From assembly GCA_051531935.1 (NCBI GenBank), contig JAOPTR010000003.1, forward strand, positions 186,001 through 250,000: DNA of 64,000 nt, written 5' to 3'. Origin of the DNA: OCS116 sp051531935. GTDB lineage: Bacteria; Pseudomonadota; Alphaproteobacteria; Rhizobiales; OSC116. This document shows, piece by piece, positions 1-8,781 of the stretch (position 1 is its first letter; each line of letters starts with the position of its first letter). The notes below the pieces were generated by a model. The model saw nothing but the letters and a program-made list of their open reading frames with translations. It had not been told where the DNA came from and did not search any database. A program made the position numbers and the translations under genes.

Positions 1-1040
1 GCAGTGGCTTCTTCTTCAGTTGTGTCTTCATCTTCAAAAGATTTACCAGCACGTTCCATTTCTTCTTTCACTTGCGCGAAAATAGCATCGAACTCTTGGC
101 TAAGAAGTTTTTCAGGTAGTTCAAAACTTACCAAACCTTCTAATTCATCTAACAAAGCGCGTTTTACTTTTTGGCGTGAAGCTTGTTCTAGCTCACCGCT
201 CAACTGCTCAGAGATACGTTCTTTTAACTGTGCAAGGTCTTCAAGGCCAAGCTTAGTTGCAAGTTCATCGTCAATTGTTGGTTTAACAGGTGAAGAAACT
301 TCAACCACTTCAACCGCGAAATCGGCATCTTTACCAGCCAGGATTGGTGTTGAATAATCTTCTGGGAAAGTTACGTTAATATCTAGCTTGTCGCCAGTTT
401 TCGTACCTACCAATTGCTCTTCGAAACCAGGAATGAATTGGCCAGCGCCTAGTTCTAGAGGCACGTTTTCAGCAGAGCCACCTTCAAAGTTTTCGCCGTC
501 AATTTTACCAACAAAATTGATTTCAATTTTGTCGCCATCTTTGGCTTTGGTTTTCTTAGGTTTGTAATCTTGGTAGCTTTTAGCAAGATCAGCAACAGCA
601 TCATCAATTTCTTTATCAGAAATTTTAGCAACCAATTTTTCAACTTTTACTTTTTTGAAATCTGGTGTTTCAAATTTTGGAATCACTTCATAAGTAACAT
701 CGAATTTAAGATCAGTTGTACCAGCAAGAATGCCGTCAACGTCTTTATCATCATCAGTTAAGTTGATTTCTGGTTGGTATGCAGGGCGTTCTTTGCGTTC
801 TTCTAGTGCTGCAGCGCTTTCTGAAGTGATAAGCTCTTGCACAATTTCTGACATTGCAGATTTGCCGTATAATTTTTTAAGATGAGCAGATGGAACTTTA
901 CCAGGGCGGAAGCCGTTAATTCTAACTTGACCCTTTAATTGCTCAAGTTTCGCATCTAATTTTGTGTTCAAATCTTCTTTAGACACAGTGATTTCTAGTG
1001 CGCGCTTTAGACCTTTATTTAGGCTTTCAGTAACCTGCAT
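1..1040 (-). CDS. tig: Trigger factor (C-terminus beyond window)
   Basis: Ribosome-associated chaperone and peptidyl-prolyl isomerase that meets nascent chains at the exit tunnel. The ATG (MQVTESLNKG) is at 1040, preceded by a GGAAG ribosome-binding site. About 346 residues are visible, against a usual family length of about 430-490, because the gene leaves the window at base 1. The ribosome-docking signature GFRPGKVP is at residues 43-50, and the FKBP-type domain spans about 168-250, including NFVGKIDG and GAGQFIPGFEEQL. The visible end is acidic (EDEDTTEEE), within the C-terminal chaperone domain. No frameshift is seen. Confidence 0.95.
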   Translation of the reverse strand, partial: MQVTESLNKGLKRALEITVSKEDLNTKLDAKLEQLKGQVRINGFRPGKVPSAHLKKLYGKSAMSEIVQELITSESAAALEERKERPAYQPEINLTDDDKDVDGILAGTTDLKFDVTYEVIPKFETPDFKKVKVEKLVAKISDKEIDDAVADLAKSYQDYKPKKTKAKDGDKIEINFVGKIDGENFEGGSAENVPLELGAGQFIPGFEEQLVGTKTGDKLDINVTFPEDYSTPILAGKDADFAVEVVEVSSPVKPTIDDELATKLGLEDLAQLKERISEQLSGELEQASRQKVKRALLDELEGLVSFELPEKLLSQEFDAIFAQVKEEMERAGKSFEDEDTTEEEAT

Positions 1041-1206
1041 TATCATATCTTCCGTTTATTGACCTCTTTATGAGGTACTCTAATTAAGTTTTTTCTGAAA
1101 TAGTGCTTATCTTTTTGAGCTTCAAGTTGCAAGCTAGAAATCAGTTTTAGGTAAATTTTGCAGAGAAAAATGAGTTTTTTTGCAATTTTTTGGAATGACA
1201 CCGCGA

Positions 1207-2133
1207 TTATACATCATATTCAGCAAAAACATCGGCAAATGGCAGTGGCGTATCATGCAGGTATTGCATAGCGGTATCGACAAAAGCACGGGCTAGCTCT
1301 GAGCGTATACGATGGTTAGGAAAGTAAGCTGCATAACTGTAAGTTATTTTTGGCAAAAATGGTTTGGCCACGACATTGCGCCCTGACCATAACTCATAAC
1401 TAAATGGCTCAAATATACCCAACCCAAGGCCCGCATCGACCATCCCATACGCAGATGGCGAACGTTGCGTCGAATATAAAGAACGAATTTTGACTTTGTG
1501 TTTTTTAAACATTTCTCGATGTGAAGGCCATACGTGAGACCCCTCTTCGGCCAATTCGATATAATCTTGGTTTTGCAAATCTTGCGGGGTTATGATGCTT
1601 TTATTTGCTAATTTATGGTCTTTGGGCATGACGCAGATAAAGTCTGCATTGACTAATATTTTTTCACTAATATTTGGGAGTTTTACGATTTTATTGGTGA
1701 ATGCTAAATCAATATTTTCGGTCTGCAAAATATTGAAAATTACGTCTGGTGAATGGGCAAATAAAGTGATCCGTGCATTTGGGTAAGATTTACGAAATTG
1801 CTTCACTATATTAGGCGCAAATACTGTCGATAATGCAGGCGTAACCGCAATGCGCAAACCCTCGGATCGTTCATTTTTGATCTTGTGGGCATAATTTTCT
1901 AAATGGGTGAGAACTCCAAATGTTTTTTCCACTTCTTGGAAAAATTTCAACCCTTCTGGAGAAGGATGCAGCCTACCTTTTGTGCGAAGAAAAAGATCAA
2001 ACCCCACGGATTGTTCTAAATCGGCAATGAGACGGCTTGCGGAGGGTTGAGATATATTCATAACTCTTGCCGCTTCACTGATGGTACCATAGAGCATTGT
2101 GTTTTGATACATTTGTAATTGTCTGATTTGCAT
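1207..2133 (-). CDS. LysR-family transcriptional regulator
   Basis: The 308-residue length is standard for LysR regulators. The N-terminal winged helix-turn-helix lies within about residues 1-60 (GTISEAARVMNISQPSASRL), followed by a periplasmic-binding-protein-like effector domain from about residue 90. The N-terminal wording resembles the opine-responsive NocR/OccR group as I remember it; this is similarity by eye, not a search result. It is transcribed divergently from the M20 deacylase at 2294 across a 160-base gap, the usual layout for a LysR protein controlling its neighbour and itself. It probably governs the uptake cluster 2294-9978, and the inducer is unknown. Confidence 0.85.
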   Translation of the reverse strand: MQIRQLQMYQNTMLYGTISEAARVMNISQPSASRLIADLEQSVGFDLFLRTKGRLHPSPEGLKFFQEVEKTFGVLTHLENYAHKIKNERSEGLRIAVTPALSTVFAPNIVKQFRKSYPNARITLFAHSPDVIFNILQTENIDLAFTNKIVKLPNISEKILVNADFICVMPKDHKLANKSIITPQDLQNQDYIELAEEGSHVWPSHREMFKKHKVKIRSLYSTQRSPSAYGMVDAGLGLGIFEPFSYELWSGRNVVAKPFLPKITYSYAAYFPNHRIRSELARAFVDTAMQYLHDTPLPFADVFAEYDV

Positions 2134-2183
2134 GATGCCACCTTGATAAGTAGTTGCATATATTCATAAAATGGTTTTTCTAA

Positions 2184-2220
2184 CCCATAGCATAAATGAA
2201 TAACATAAAGCAATTATGGG
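2184..2220. promoter_or_regulatory. Inverted repeat between divergent LysR and argE-like genes
   Basis: CCCATA (2184-2189) and TATGGG (2215-2220) are inverted copies about 25 bases apart in the shared intergenic region. Position fits a LysR operator, but the arms are short and the spacing is longer than the usual T-N11-A box, so this is tentative. Confidence 0.25.
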
Positions 2221-2293
2221 ATTTGTGTATATGATTTAGATGTGTGTAAATGCAATTAGTAGTTGTTTATCATAATGTATCGGGAAATGCGTA

Positions 2294-3445
2294 ATGGATA
2301 AAATTCAAGAGATATTGGAGAAATTAATTGGATTTGACACTGTATCGCGTCATTCTAATTTATCTGCAATCACTTACATATCAGATTATTTGGCTTTGTT
2401 GGGTGTTGAAAGCCGCCTCGTACATAATGAGCAACAAAATAAAGCTAATTTATACGCCACCATCGGCCCTATGGTTGCCGGCGGTGTAATATTATCTGGC
2501 CATACAGATGTGGTACCAGTAGACGGGCAAGATTGGGCTAGTAACCCTTTCGAGCTTGTTGAACGTGGTAACAAATTATATGGCCGTGGCACCTGCGACA
2601 TGAAGGGTTTTATTGCGATATGCCTTGCCGCAGTGCCAGAAATGCTAGAAGCCAATTTAAAACGTCCTATCCATCTTTGTTTTTCTTATGACGAAGAAAT
2701 AGGTTGTATGGGTGCTCAAAAAATGGTGCCCGAATTGGTTAAAAATCTACCACCTGTTGAAGCAGTGATTATTGGTGAGCCAACCAGTATGCAAGTGGCT
2801 AATTTACACAAAAGCTATAACACTTTATTGACACGCATTACAGGTGTAGAAGCGCATTCTAGCAAAACGAATTTAGGTGTGAGTGCCAATTTCGCTGCCG
2901 CAAAGTTGATTAATTTCTTGAGTGATTTGCTTGACGATTTTAAGCTAAACCCAGACAAAAGTGTGACTAGCCTTGTGCCAAACCACAATACAATTAATGT
3001 CGGCATTTTAAATGGTGGCACGGCGAATAATATTATTCCAAACCATTGTGAATTTTTAATGGATTTACGCACATTGCCAAACGATGAACCAGATAAATAC
3101 ATTGACCAACTGGTAAATTATGCCCAAACTATCGAAAAACAAATGAAAACTGAAAATTCTAAATGCCGAATTGAAGTGATTAGGGAAGTTATTTCGCCAG
3201 GCTTACAACCAGAAACCAATGGAAACGCAGAAAAACTTGCGTTAAATCTGACATCAAGCAACCATGCTGTTGCCGTTTCTTATGGTACTGAGGCAGGATT
3301 ATTTCAGAAAGCCGGATATTCCACAATTGTTTGTGGGCCTGGGTCAATAGACCAAGCTCATAAGCCAGATGAATTTATTGAGTTGGAGCAAATTAAGTTG
3401 GGAGCTTTGTTTGTAGAAAAACTTATAAATAGAATGAAAACATAA
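2294..3445 (+). CDS. argE: Acetylornithine deacetylase-like M20 metallopeptidase
   Basis: Predicted zinc-dependent deacylase of the M20 family, cleaving an N-acyl group from ornithine or a related amino acid. The 383 residues carry the family motifs: SGHTDVVPVDG (H70, D72), GRGTCDMKGF (bridging D102), the catalytic pair EE at 134-135, GEPT at 161-164 and a C-terminal metal-ligand His in QAHKPDEF (H356). It is ArgE-like rather than DapE-like in overall wording. A solute-binding protein follows 29 bases after the stop, so a catabolic role on an imported N-acyl amino acid or dipeptide is as likely as arginine biosynthesis. The substrate is inferred. Confidence 0.82.
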   Translation: MDKIQEILEKLIGFDTVSRHSNLSAITYISDYLALLGVESRLVHNEQQNKANLYATIGPMVAGGVILSGHTDVVPVDGQDWASNPFELVERGNKLYGRGTCDMKGFIAICLAAVPEMLEANLKRPIHLCFSYDEEIGCMGAQKMVPELVKNLPPVEAVIIGEPTSMQVANLHKSYNTLLTRITGVEAHSSKTNLGVSANFAAAKLINFLSDLLDDFKLNPDKSVTSLVPNHNTINVGILNGGTANNIIPNHCEFLMDLRTLPNDEPDKYIDQLVNYAQTIEKQMKTENSKCRIEVIREVISPGLQPETNGNAEKLALNLTSSNHAVAVSYGTEAGLFQKAGYSTIVCGPGSIDQAHKPDEFIELEQIKLGALFVEKLINRMKT

Positions 3446-3474
3446 AAAAATAATAATAACTTAGGGAGAATATA

Positions 3475-5073
3475 ATGTCGATAATGAAGAAAATGCTGAC
3501 AACAGTTGCAGCGGTTAGCCTTGTGCTAAGTGCTGGCGTTGCCTCGGCCAATACGTTTAAATTTGCGTTCCAAGGCGATGCGCAAAGCTTAGACCCGCAT
3601 GGTTTAAATGAAACTTTTACATTGGGCTTTTTGAGCAATGTATATGAAGGCCTAACTAGCCTTGATGACCAACTACAATTGCAACCAGGCTTGGCAACAA
3701 GTTGGGAAGTAACTTCTCCAACTACTGTGTTGTTTAAATTGCGCGAAGGCGTGAAATTCCATAACGGTAATGCTTTTAACGCTGATGATGTTATTTTCTC
3801 TTGGGAACGTACATTGAGCGAAGGTTCTGACCAAAAAGTACGCGGTAGCATGGTTTCTAGCATCAAGAAAATTGATGATTTTACTGTTGAAATGACCACA
3901 AAAGGCCCACAACCACTTATGCCAAGTGAATGGGCGTGGATCTACATGATGGATAAAGAATGGGCTGAAGAAAATGGCTCTACCTCTGCTGCAAATGTTA
4001 AAGAAGAAAATGCCAATGGCTATTCTCTTAACCATTCAAACGGTACAGGACCTTTCCTAATCACAGACCGCCAACCTGATGTAAAAACTACATTTAAGCG
4101 TTTTGAAGGCCATTGGAATACAAACATTAAAACCAATGCAACTGACATTATCTTTACACCTGTTAAGCAAGCAGCAACACGTACTGCGGCGCTAATTTCT
4201 GGTGAGCTGGACATGGTTTACCCTATTCCTGTGCAAGATTGGAAACGTTTGGACAGTGAAGAAGGTGTGACTGCCCTACGTGGTGCAGAAGCCCGTACAA
4301 TCTTCTTGGGTATGGATCAATTCCGTGATGAATTGCTATATTCTGATGTGAAAGGCAAAAACCCACTTAAAGACAAAAACGTGCGTTTGGCTTTGGCACA
4401 CGCGATTGACCTTGAAGCGATTAAGAAAAAAATTATGCGTGGTGCAGCGACACCAACTGGTTTGATGATTGCTCCACAAGTGAACGGCTTTAATGCTGAA
4501 CTAAATACGCCATATGCTTATGACCCAGAAATGAGTAAAAAGTTATTGGCTGAAGCTGGCTACCCAGAAGGTTTCGAAATTACTATTGATTGCCCGAACA
4601 ATCGTTATGTAAATGATGAAAAAATCTGTCAAGCTGTGGCTTCTATGATGGCTAAAGTTGGCATTAAAATGAAAGTTTTAGCGCAACCTAAAGCTAAGTA
4701 TTTTGCTAAAGTGTTGGCTCAAAACAACTATGATACAAGCATGTATCTATTGGGTTGGACACCTGGTTCAATGGACGTACATAACGTGATGGCTGGTTTG
4801 CTATCTTGCCAAGATAAAGAAGCCAATACTGGTCTATTTAACTTAGGTAACTTCTGTAACGCTCGCTTTGACGAATTGACTGCACTTGTGCAAGTTGAAA
4901 CAGATGCAGCGAAACGCCAAGCATATGTTGATGAAGCGATGAAAATTGCTAAAGACGAAGTGGCTTATTTGCCATTGCATCAGCAGCCTTTATCTTGGGG
5001 TGTGAGCGACAAAGTGACTGTAAATCAACGTGCTGATAACGCATTTGATTTCCGCTATGTTGTGTTTAAGTAA
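3475..5073 (+). CDS. Peptide/opine ABC transporter, periplasmic binding protein
   Basis: Family 5 extracellular solute-binding protein (DppA/OppA type) of 532 residues that captures ligand in the periplasm for the permeases downstream. It has a signal peptide with cleavage expected after ASA at residue 25 (GVASA/NTF). Typical family wording follows: SLDPHGLNETFT near the N-terminus and KLREGVKFHNGNAFNADDV. GGAG lies six bases upstream of the ATG at 3475, which supports that start over the ATG at 3484. It is followed by a hairpin and then the permease genes. Specificity cannot be read from sequence. Confidence 0.9.
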   Translation: MSIMKKMLTTVAAVSLVLSAGVASANTFKFAFQGDAQSLDPHGLNETFTLGFLSNVYEGLTSLDDQLQLQPGLATSWEVTSPTTVLFKLREGVKFHNGNAFNADDVIFSWERTLSEGSDQKVRGSMVSSIKKIDDFTVEMTTKGPQPLMPSEWAWIYMMDKEWAEENGSTSAANVKEENANGYSLNHSNGTGPFLITDRQPDVKTTFKRFEGHWNTNIKTNATDIIFTPVKQAATRTAALISGELDMVYPIPVQDWKRLDSEEGVTALRGAEARTIFLGMDQFRDELLYSDVKGKNPLKDKNVRLALAHAIDLEAIKKKIMRGAATPTGLMIAPQVNGFNAELNTPYAYDPEMSKKLLAEAGYPEGFEITIDCPNNRYVNDEKICQAVASMMAKVGIKMKVLAQPKAKYFAKVLAQNNYDTSMYLLGWTPGSMDVHNVMAGLLSCQDKEANTGLFNLGNFCNARFDELTALVQVETDAAKRQAYVDEAMKIAKDEVAYLPLHQQPLSWGVSDKVTVNQRADNAFDFRYVVFK

Positions 5074-5091
5074 ACCATAACAAACTCTCAT

Positions 5092-5119
5092 GGGTAGCCA
5101 ATTTTTCGATTGGCTACCC
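5092..5119 (+). terminator. Hairpin after the binding-protein gene
   Basis: A perfect 11-bp stem, GGGTAGCCAAT (5092-5102) with ATTGGCTACCC (5109-5119), has a six-base loop and is followed by TCTTTAATTT. It lies between the binding-protein gene and the permeases. In binding-protein operons such hairpins commonly protect the upstream mRNA and allow partial read-through, giving binding protein in excess. That role is inferred here. Confidence 0.7.
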
Positions 5120-5140
5120 TCTTTAATTTAGGATACCTGC

Positions 5141-6124
5141 GTGTTTTCATTTTTGGTCAAACGGTTATTCCAAAGCTTTATAGTTTTGTTGGCTGTAGCA
5201 TTTATTGCTTTTTCATTATTTAAATTTGTCGGCGACCCCATTAGTAATATGGTTGGGCAAGACACCACATTAGCCGAGCGAGAAGCTCTGGCCGAACGGT
5301 TGGGTTTAAATGATCCCTTCCCTGTACAATTTTATAATTTCATTAAAAACGCTGCCGTTGGCGACTTTGGTTTGAGCTATCGCCACAAAGTACCAGTGAG
5401 CCAGTTAATTGCCGAGCGCGCACCTGCGACGCTTGAGTTATCTATTATTTCCGCCCTACTCTCAGTATTTGTGGGCATTCCGATGGGGGTATATACCGCG
5501 ATAAAACGCAAAGGTATATTATCTCGGTCATTTATGACTGTCTCTTTGGTTGGCATATCATTACCGACATTCTTAATCGGTATTTTGTTTATATTCCTAT
5601 TTGGGGTGATATTGCGCTGGTTGCCTACTTTTGGCCGCGGTGAAGTTGTTCAACTTGGTTTTTGGAGCACAGGCTTACTGACTTGGTCGGGTATTAAATC
5701 ACTTATTTTACCTGCAATCACCTTGGCTTTGTTTCAAATGACATTGATTATGCGCTTAGTGCGTACCGAGATGCTTGAAGTTTTGACCACTGATTATATT
5801 AAATTTGCCCGTGCTCGTGGGCTTAAAGACAATGCAGTGAATTTTGGCCATGCGCTTAAGAACACTCTTATTCCCGTGATTACCATTATTGGTTTGCAAC
5901 TTGGTTTGGTGATGGCCTTTGCCATTATCACTGAAACAGTATTCCAGTGGCCAGGTATGGGTATGTTGTTTATTCAAGCGATTGAAGAAGTTGATGTGCC
6001 TGTGATGGCGGCTTACTTGATGATGATCTCATTGATATTTGTGGGCATAAATTTAGTGGTCGACATTCTATATGCTTATGTTGACCCACGACTGACAATT
6101 GATGGAGGCTCTAAACATGGCTGA
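5141..6124 (+). CDS. Peptide ABC transporter permease, DppB type
   Basis: Inner-membrane permease of 327 residues with the usual six membrane spans. The N-terminal KRLFQSFIVLLAVAFIAF opens the first span. The cytoplasmic EAA loop that contacts the ATPase is visible as YIKFARARGLKDNAVNFGHA. It begins with GTG, supported by AGGA seven bases upstream (5130-5133). Its end overlaps the next permease gene by eight bases, indicating translational coupling. Partner of the products at 6117 and 7059. Confidence 0.9.
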   Translation: MFSFLVKRLFQSFIVLLAVAFIAFSLFKFVGDPISNMVGQDTTLAEREALAERLGLNDPFPVQFYNFIKNAAVGDFGLSYRHKVPVSQLIAERAPATLELSIISALLSVFVGIPMGVYTAIKRKGILSRSFMTVSLVGISLPTFLIGILFIFLFGVILRWLPTFGRGEVVQLGFWSTGLLTWSGIKSLILPAITLALFQMTLIMRLVRTEMLEVLTTDYIKFARARGLKDNAVNFGHALKNTLIPVITIIGLQLGLVMAFAIITETVFQWPGMGMLFIQAIEEVDVPVMAAYLMMISLIFVGINLVVDILYAYVDPRLTIDGGSKHG

Positions 6125-7055
6125 TGCAAAACAAAAGAGCAATTCCAAACTTGCGCAATTTTTTAGAGGTGACCTTTGGTACGGCTTTACCAGATCACCC
6201 ACAGCCATAATTTCCTTTGTGGTGATGGCAACTTGTTTATTTTTAGCTGCGGCTGCACAATGGGTAGCCCCATTCGATATATTTGATTTAGCCACTTTAG
6301 AATTAATGGATGCCGATTTACCACCACCTTGGTCGGATGAATATGGTGAAGATAAGTTCTTTTTAGGCACTGACGATCAAGGCCGTGATATTTGGTCTGG
6401 CATTTTATATGGCGCCCAAATATCGGTATTTGTTGGTTTTGCTTCGGTTATTATTTCGGCCGTGGTTGGGGTGGCATTGGGCTTATTAGCGGGTTATGCA
6501 GGCGGGCGGATAGATAGTTTTATTATGCGCGTTGCTGACATTCAGCTTTCTTTCCCCTCTATCCTCATCGCTTTGCTTATTGATGGCGTGATGCGCGGGT
6601 TATTGCCACGTGAATTGCATGATGAGTTGGCAATATATGTGCTAATTTTTGCTATTTCTATATCTGGTTGGGTGCAATATGCCCGTACAATCCGTGGTTC
6701 TGTGATGGTTGAAAAACATAAAGAATATGTACAAGCTGGCCAAGTGATTGGTTTGCCTTCACGCATTATTGCTGTGAAACATATTTTACCAAATGTTTTA
6801 AACCCATTATTTGTGATTGGTACAATTCATCTGGCAACTGCCATCATTACCGAGGCGACATTGAGCTTTTTGGGGGTTGGCATGTCGCCAACCACACCAT
6901 CATTAGGCACTTTAATTCGCATTGGTAATGAATATTTATTATCTGGCGAATGGTGGATTACTTTATTCCCCGGCTTGGCGTTGGTGGTGTTGGTATTGAG
7001 TGTGAATATATTTGGCGATTGGTTGCGTGATGCGCTCAACCCGAAATTGAGGTAG
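6117..7055 (+). CDS. Peptide ABC transporter permease, DppC type
   Basis: Second permease of the heterodimer, 312 residues. The N-terminus carries the OppC_N-type first span (FVVMATCLFLAAAAQWVAPF), followed by the family phrase FFLGTDDQGRDIWSGILYGA. The EAA loop is EYVQAGQVIGLPSRIIAVKH. ATG 6117 is chosen because GGAGG (6104-6108) sits eight bases upstream; an in-frame ATG at 6099 lacks a site. It overlaps the upstream stop by eight bases, and the ATPase gene begins three bases after its own stop. Confidence 0.9.
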   Translation: MADAKQKSNSKLAQFFRGDLWYGFTRSPTAIISFVVMATCLFLAAAAQWVAPFDIFDLATLELMDADLPPPWSDEYGEDKFFLGTDDQGRDIWSGILYGAQISVFVGFASVIISAVVGVALGLLAGYAGGRIDSFIMRVADIQLSFPSILIALLIDGVMRGLLPRELHDELAIYVLIFAISISGWVQYARTIRGSVMVEKHKEYVQAGQVIGLPSRIIAVKHILPNVLNPLFVIGTIHLATAIITEATLSFLGVGMSPTTPSLGTLIRIGNEYLLSGEWWITLFPGLALVVLVLSVNIFGDWLRDALNPKLR

Positions 7056-7058
7056 AAT

Positions 7059-8777
7059 ATGGCTTTGTTAGATGTAAAAAATATCTCAATTGGCTTTCCA
7101 TCACGTCACGGCATGTTTGTGGCCGTAAAAGATGTAACGCTAAGTGTTGATGCTGGCGAGATTTTAGGTGTGGTTGGCGAAAGCGGTGCGGGTAAATCCA
7201 CCGTTGGCAATGCGATTATTGCCTTACTTGAGCCGCCTGGTGAAGTGATTAACGGTGAAGTGCATTTAAATGGCGCACGGATTGACAATTTAACGCTTGA
7301 AGAAAAGCGTTTGATACGCGGCAAGAAAATCGGAATGATTTTTCAGGACCCGCAAACGTCATTAGACCCGTTAAAAACCATTAAGCAGCAACTTGTCGAA
7401 ACCATCAGCTTGCACTTAAAGCTCGGCCGAAAAGGTTCGGAACAACGTGCACTCGAGCTTATGGAGCAAGTTGGCATTCCAGACCCTAAAATTCGTATGG
7501 AACATTACCCGCATCAATTCTCGGGCGGTATGCGCCAACGCGTGGTGATTGCCCTCGCCTTGTGTGGTGAGCCAGAACTTATTATTGCGGATGAACCAAC
7601 AACGGCTTTAGATGTATCGGTGCAAAAGCAGATATTAGATTTAATGCGCAAATTATGCGTTGAAAAAAATGTCGGCATGATATTGGTAACTCATGACATG
7701 GGTGTGATTGCCGAAGTGGCCGACCGTGTCGCGGTGATGTATAATAGTGAGCTGATGGAAATTGGCGAAACAAAACAGATTATCGGCAACCCACAGCATG
7801 AATATACCAAAAGCTTGATCAGTGCCATTCCGCGACCTGATAAAAAGGTGAGACGTTTTCCGCTCGTTACATATATTGAAGATGTAATTGAGACGGAAGA
7901 GGAATTTGACATTTCGACCCATTGGCTAGGCCAAAGTCGCGATTTTGATATGAAGGTAGCTGATGACGGCACGATATTGCAGCTCGAAGATTTGGGCATG
8001 CGGTTTCAAATTACCAATAGCCTGTTTAAGAGTAGACGCAAATATCTAGACGCTGTTAAAGGTGTGAACTTTAGCATTAAAGAAGGCGAGACCTTTGGCA
8101 TTGTGGGCGAAAGTGGCAGTGGTAAATCGACCATCGCGCGCATGGTGACTGGGCTTTACAAGCCCCATACAGGTGCAGTGAAGTTTTTGGGTAAAGAAAT
8201 TAGCGCCATTAGCCATACACCTGAAGTGTTGCCTTATAGACGGCAAATGCAAATGGTGTTTCAAGACCCATTTTCATCGCTTAACTCTCGTATGCGGGTT
8301 ATGGACATTGTGGCTGAGCCTATATTATTTCATAAACTTGCTTCATCACGTGCTGAAGCCGAAACCATAGTTCTTGATTTGCTTAAACTTGTTGGCATGT
8401 CTGATGATGCTTATGCCAAATATCCGCATCAGTTCTCGGGCGGGCAACGTCAGCGTATATCTATTGCGCGGGCATTGGCAACACGGCCACGGTTTTTAAT
8501 TTGTGACGAACCAACATCGGCATTAGATGTATCGGTACAAGCGCAGATTTTGAACTTGCTTAAAGATTTGCAGGAAGAGCTAAACCTAACCATGATGTTT
8601 ATCAGCCATGACTTGCCTGTTATTCGCCAAATGTGTGACCGCGTGGCGGTGATGCAGCATGGACAGGTTTTGGAACTTGCGGAGACTGAAGAGTTATTTA
8701 GCAATCCACAACATGAATATAGCCAACATTTATTAGGTTTGATGCCTAAATTAGATATGTTGGAAGCTAAGGGGTGA
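7059..8777 (+). CDS. Peptide ABC transporter, fused double ATPase
   Basis: 572-residue protein with two complete ABC ATPase domains in one chain, like a fused DppD-DppF (YejF/GsiA arrangement). Domain 1: Walker A GESGAGKST at 40-48, signature SGGMRQRV, Walker B IIADEPT. Domain 2 starts near residue 308: Walker A GESGSGKST at 350-358, signature SGGQRQRIS, Walker B LICDEPT. Both carry the C-terminal oligopeptide-transporter extension ending around NPQHEYT / NPQHEYS. Each domain looks catalytically intact. It energises the permeases just upstream, with a three-base gap. Confidence 0.93.
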   Translation: MALLDVKNISIGFPSRHGMFVAVKDVTLSVDAGEILGVVGESGAGKSTVGNAIIALLEPPGEVINGEVHLNGARIDNLTLEEKRLIRGKKIGMIFQDPQTSLDPLKTIKQQLVETISLHLKLGRKGSEQRALELMEQVGIPDPKIRMEHYPHQFSGGMRQRVVIALALCGEPELIIADEPTTALDVSVQKQILDLMRKLCVEKNVGMILVTHDMGVIAEVADRVAVMYNSELMEIGETKQIIGNPQHEYTKSLISAIPRPDKKVRRFPLVTYIEDVIETEEEFDISTHWLGQSRDFDMKVADDGTILQLEDLGMRFQITNSLFKSRRKYLDAVKGVNFSIKEGETFGIVGESGSGKSTIARMVTGLYKPHTGAVKFLGKEISAISHTPEVLPYRRQMQMVFQDPFSSLNSRMRVMDIVAEPILFHKLASSRAEAETIVLDLLKLVGMSDDAYAKYPHQFSGGQRQRISIARALATRPRFLICDEPTSALDVSVQAQILNLLKDLQEELNLTMMFISHDLPVIRQMCDRVAVMQHGQVLELAETEELFSNPQHEYSQHLLGLMPKLDMLEAKG

Positions 8778-8781
8778 ATGT

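Noticed and set aside
1..1040. tig as a truncated pseudogene
   Set aside because: The missing part is outside the window; no internal stop or frameshift is seen.
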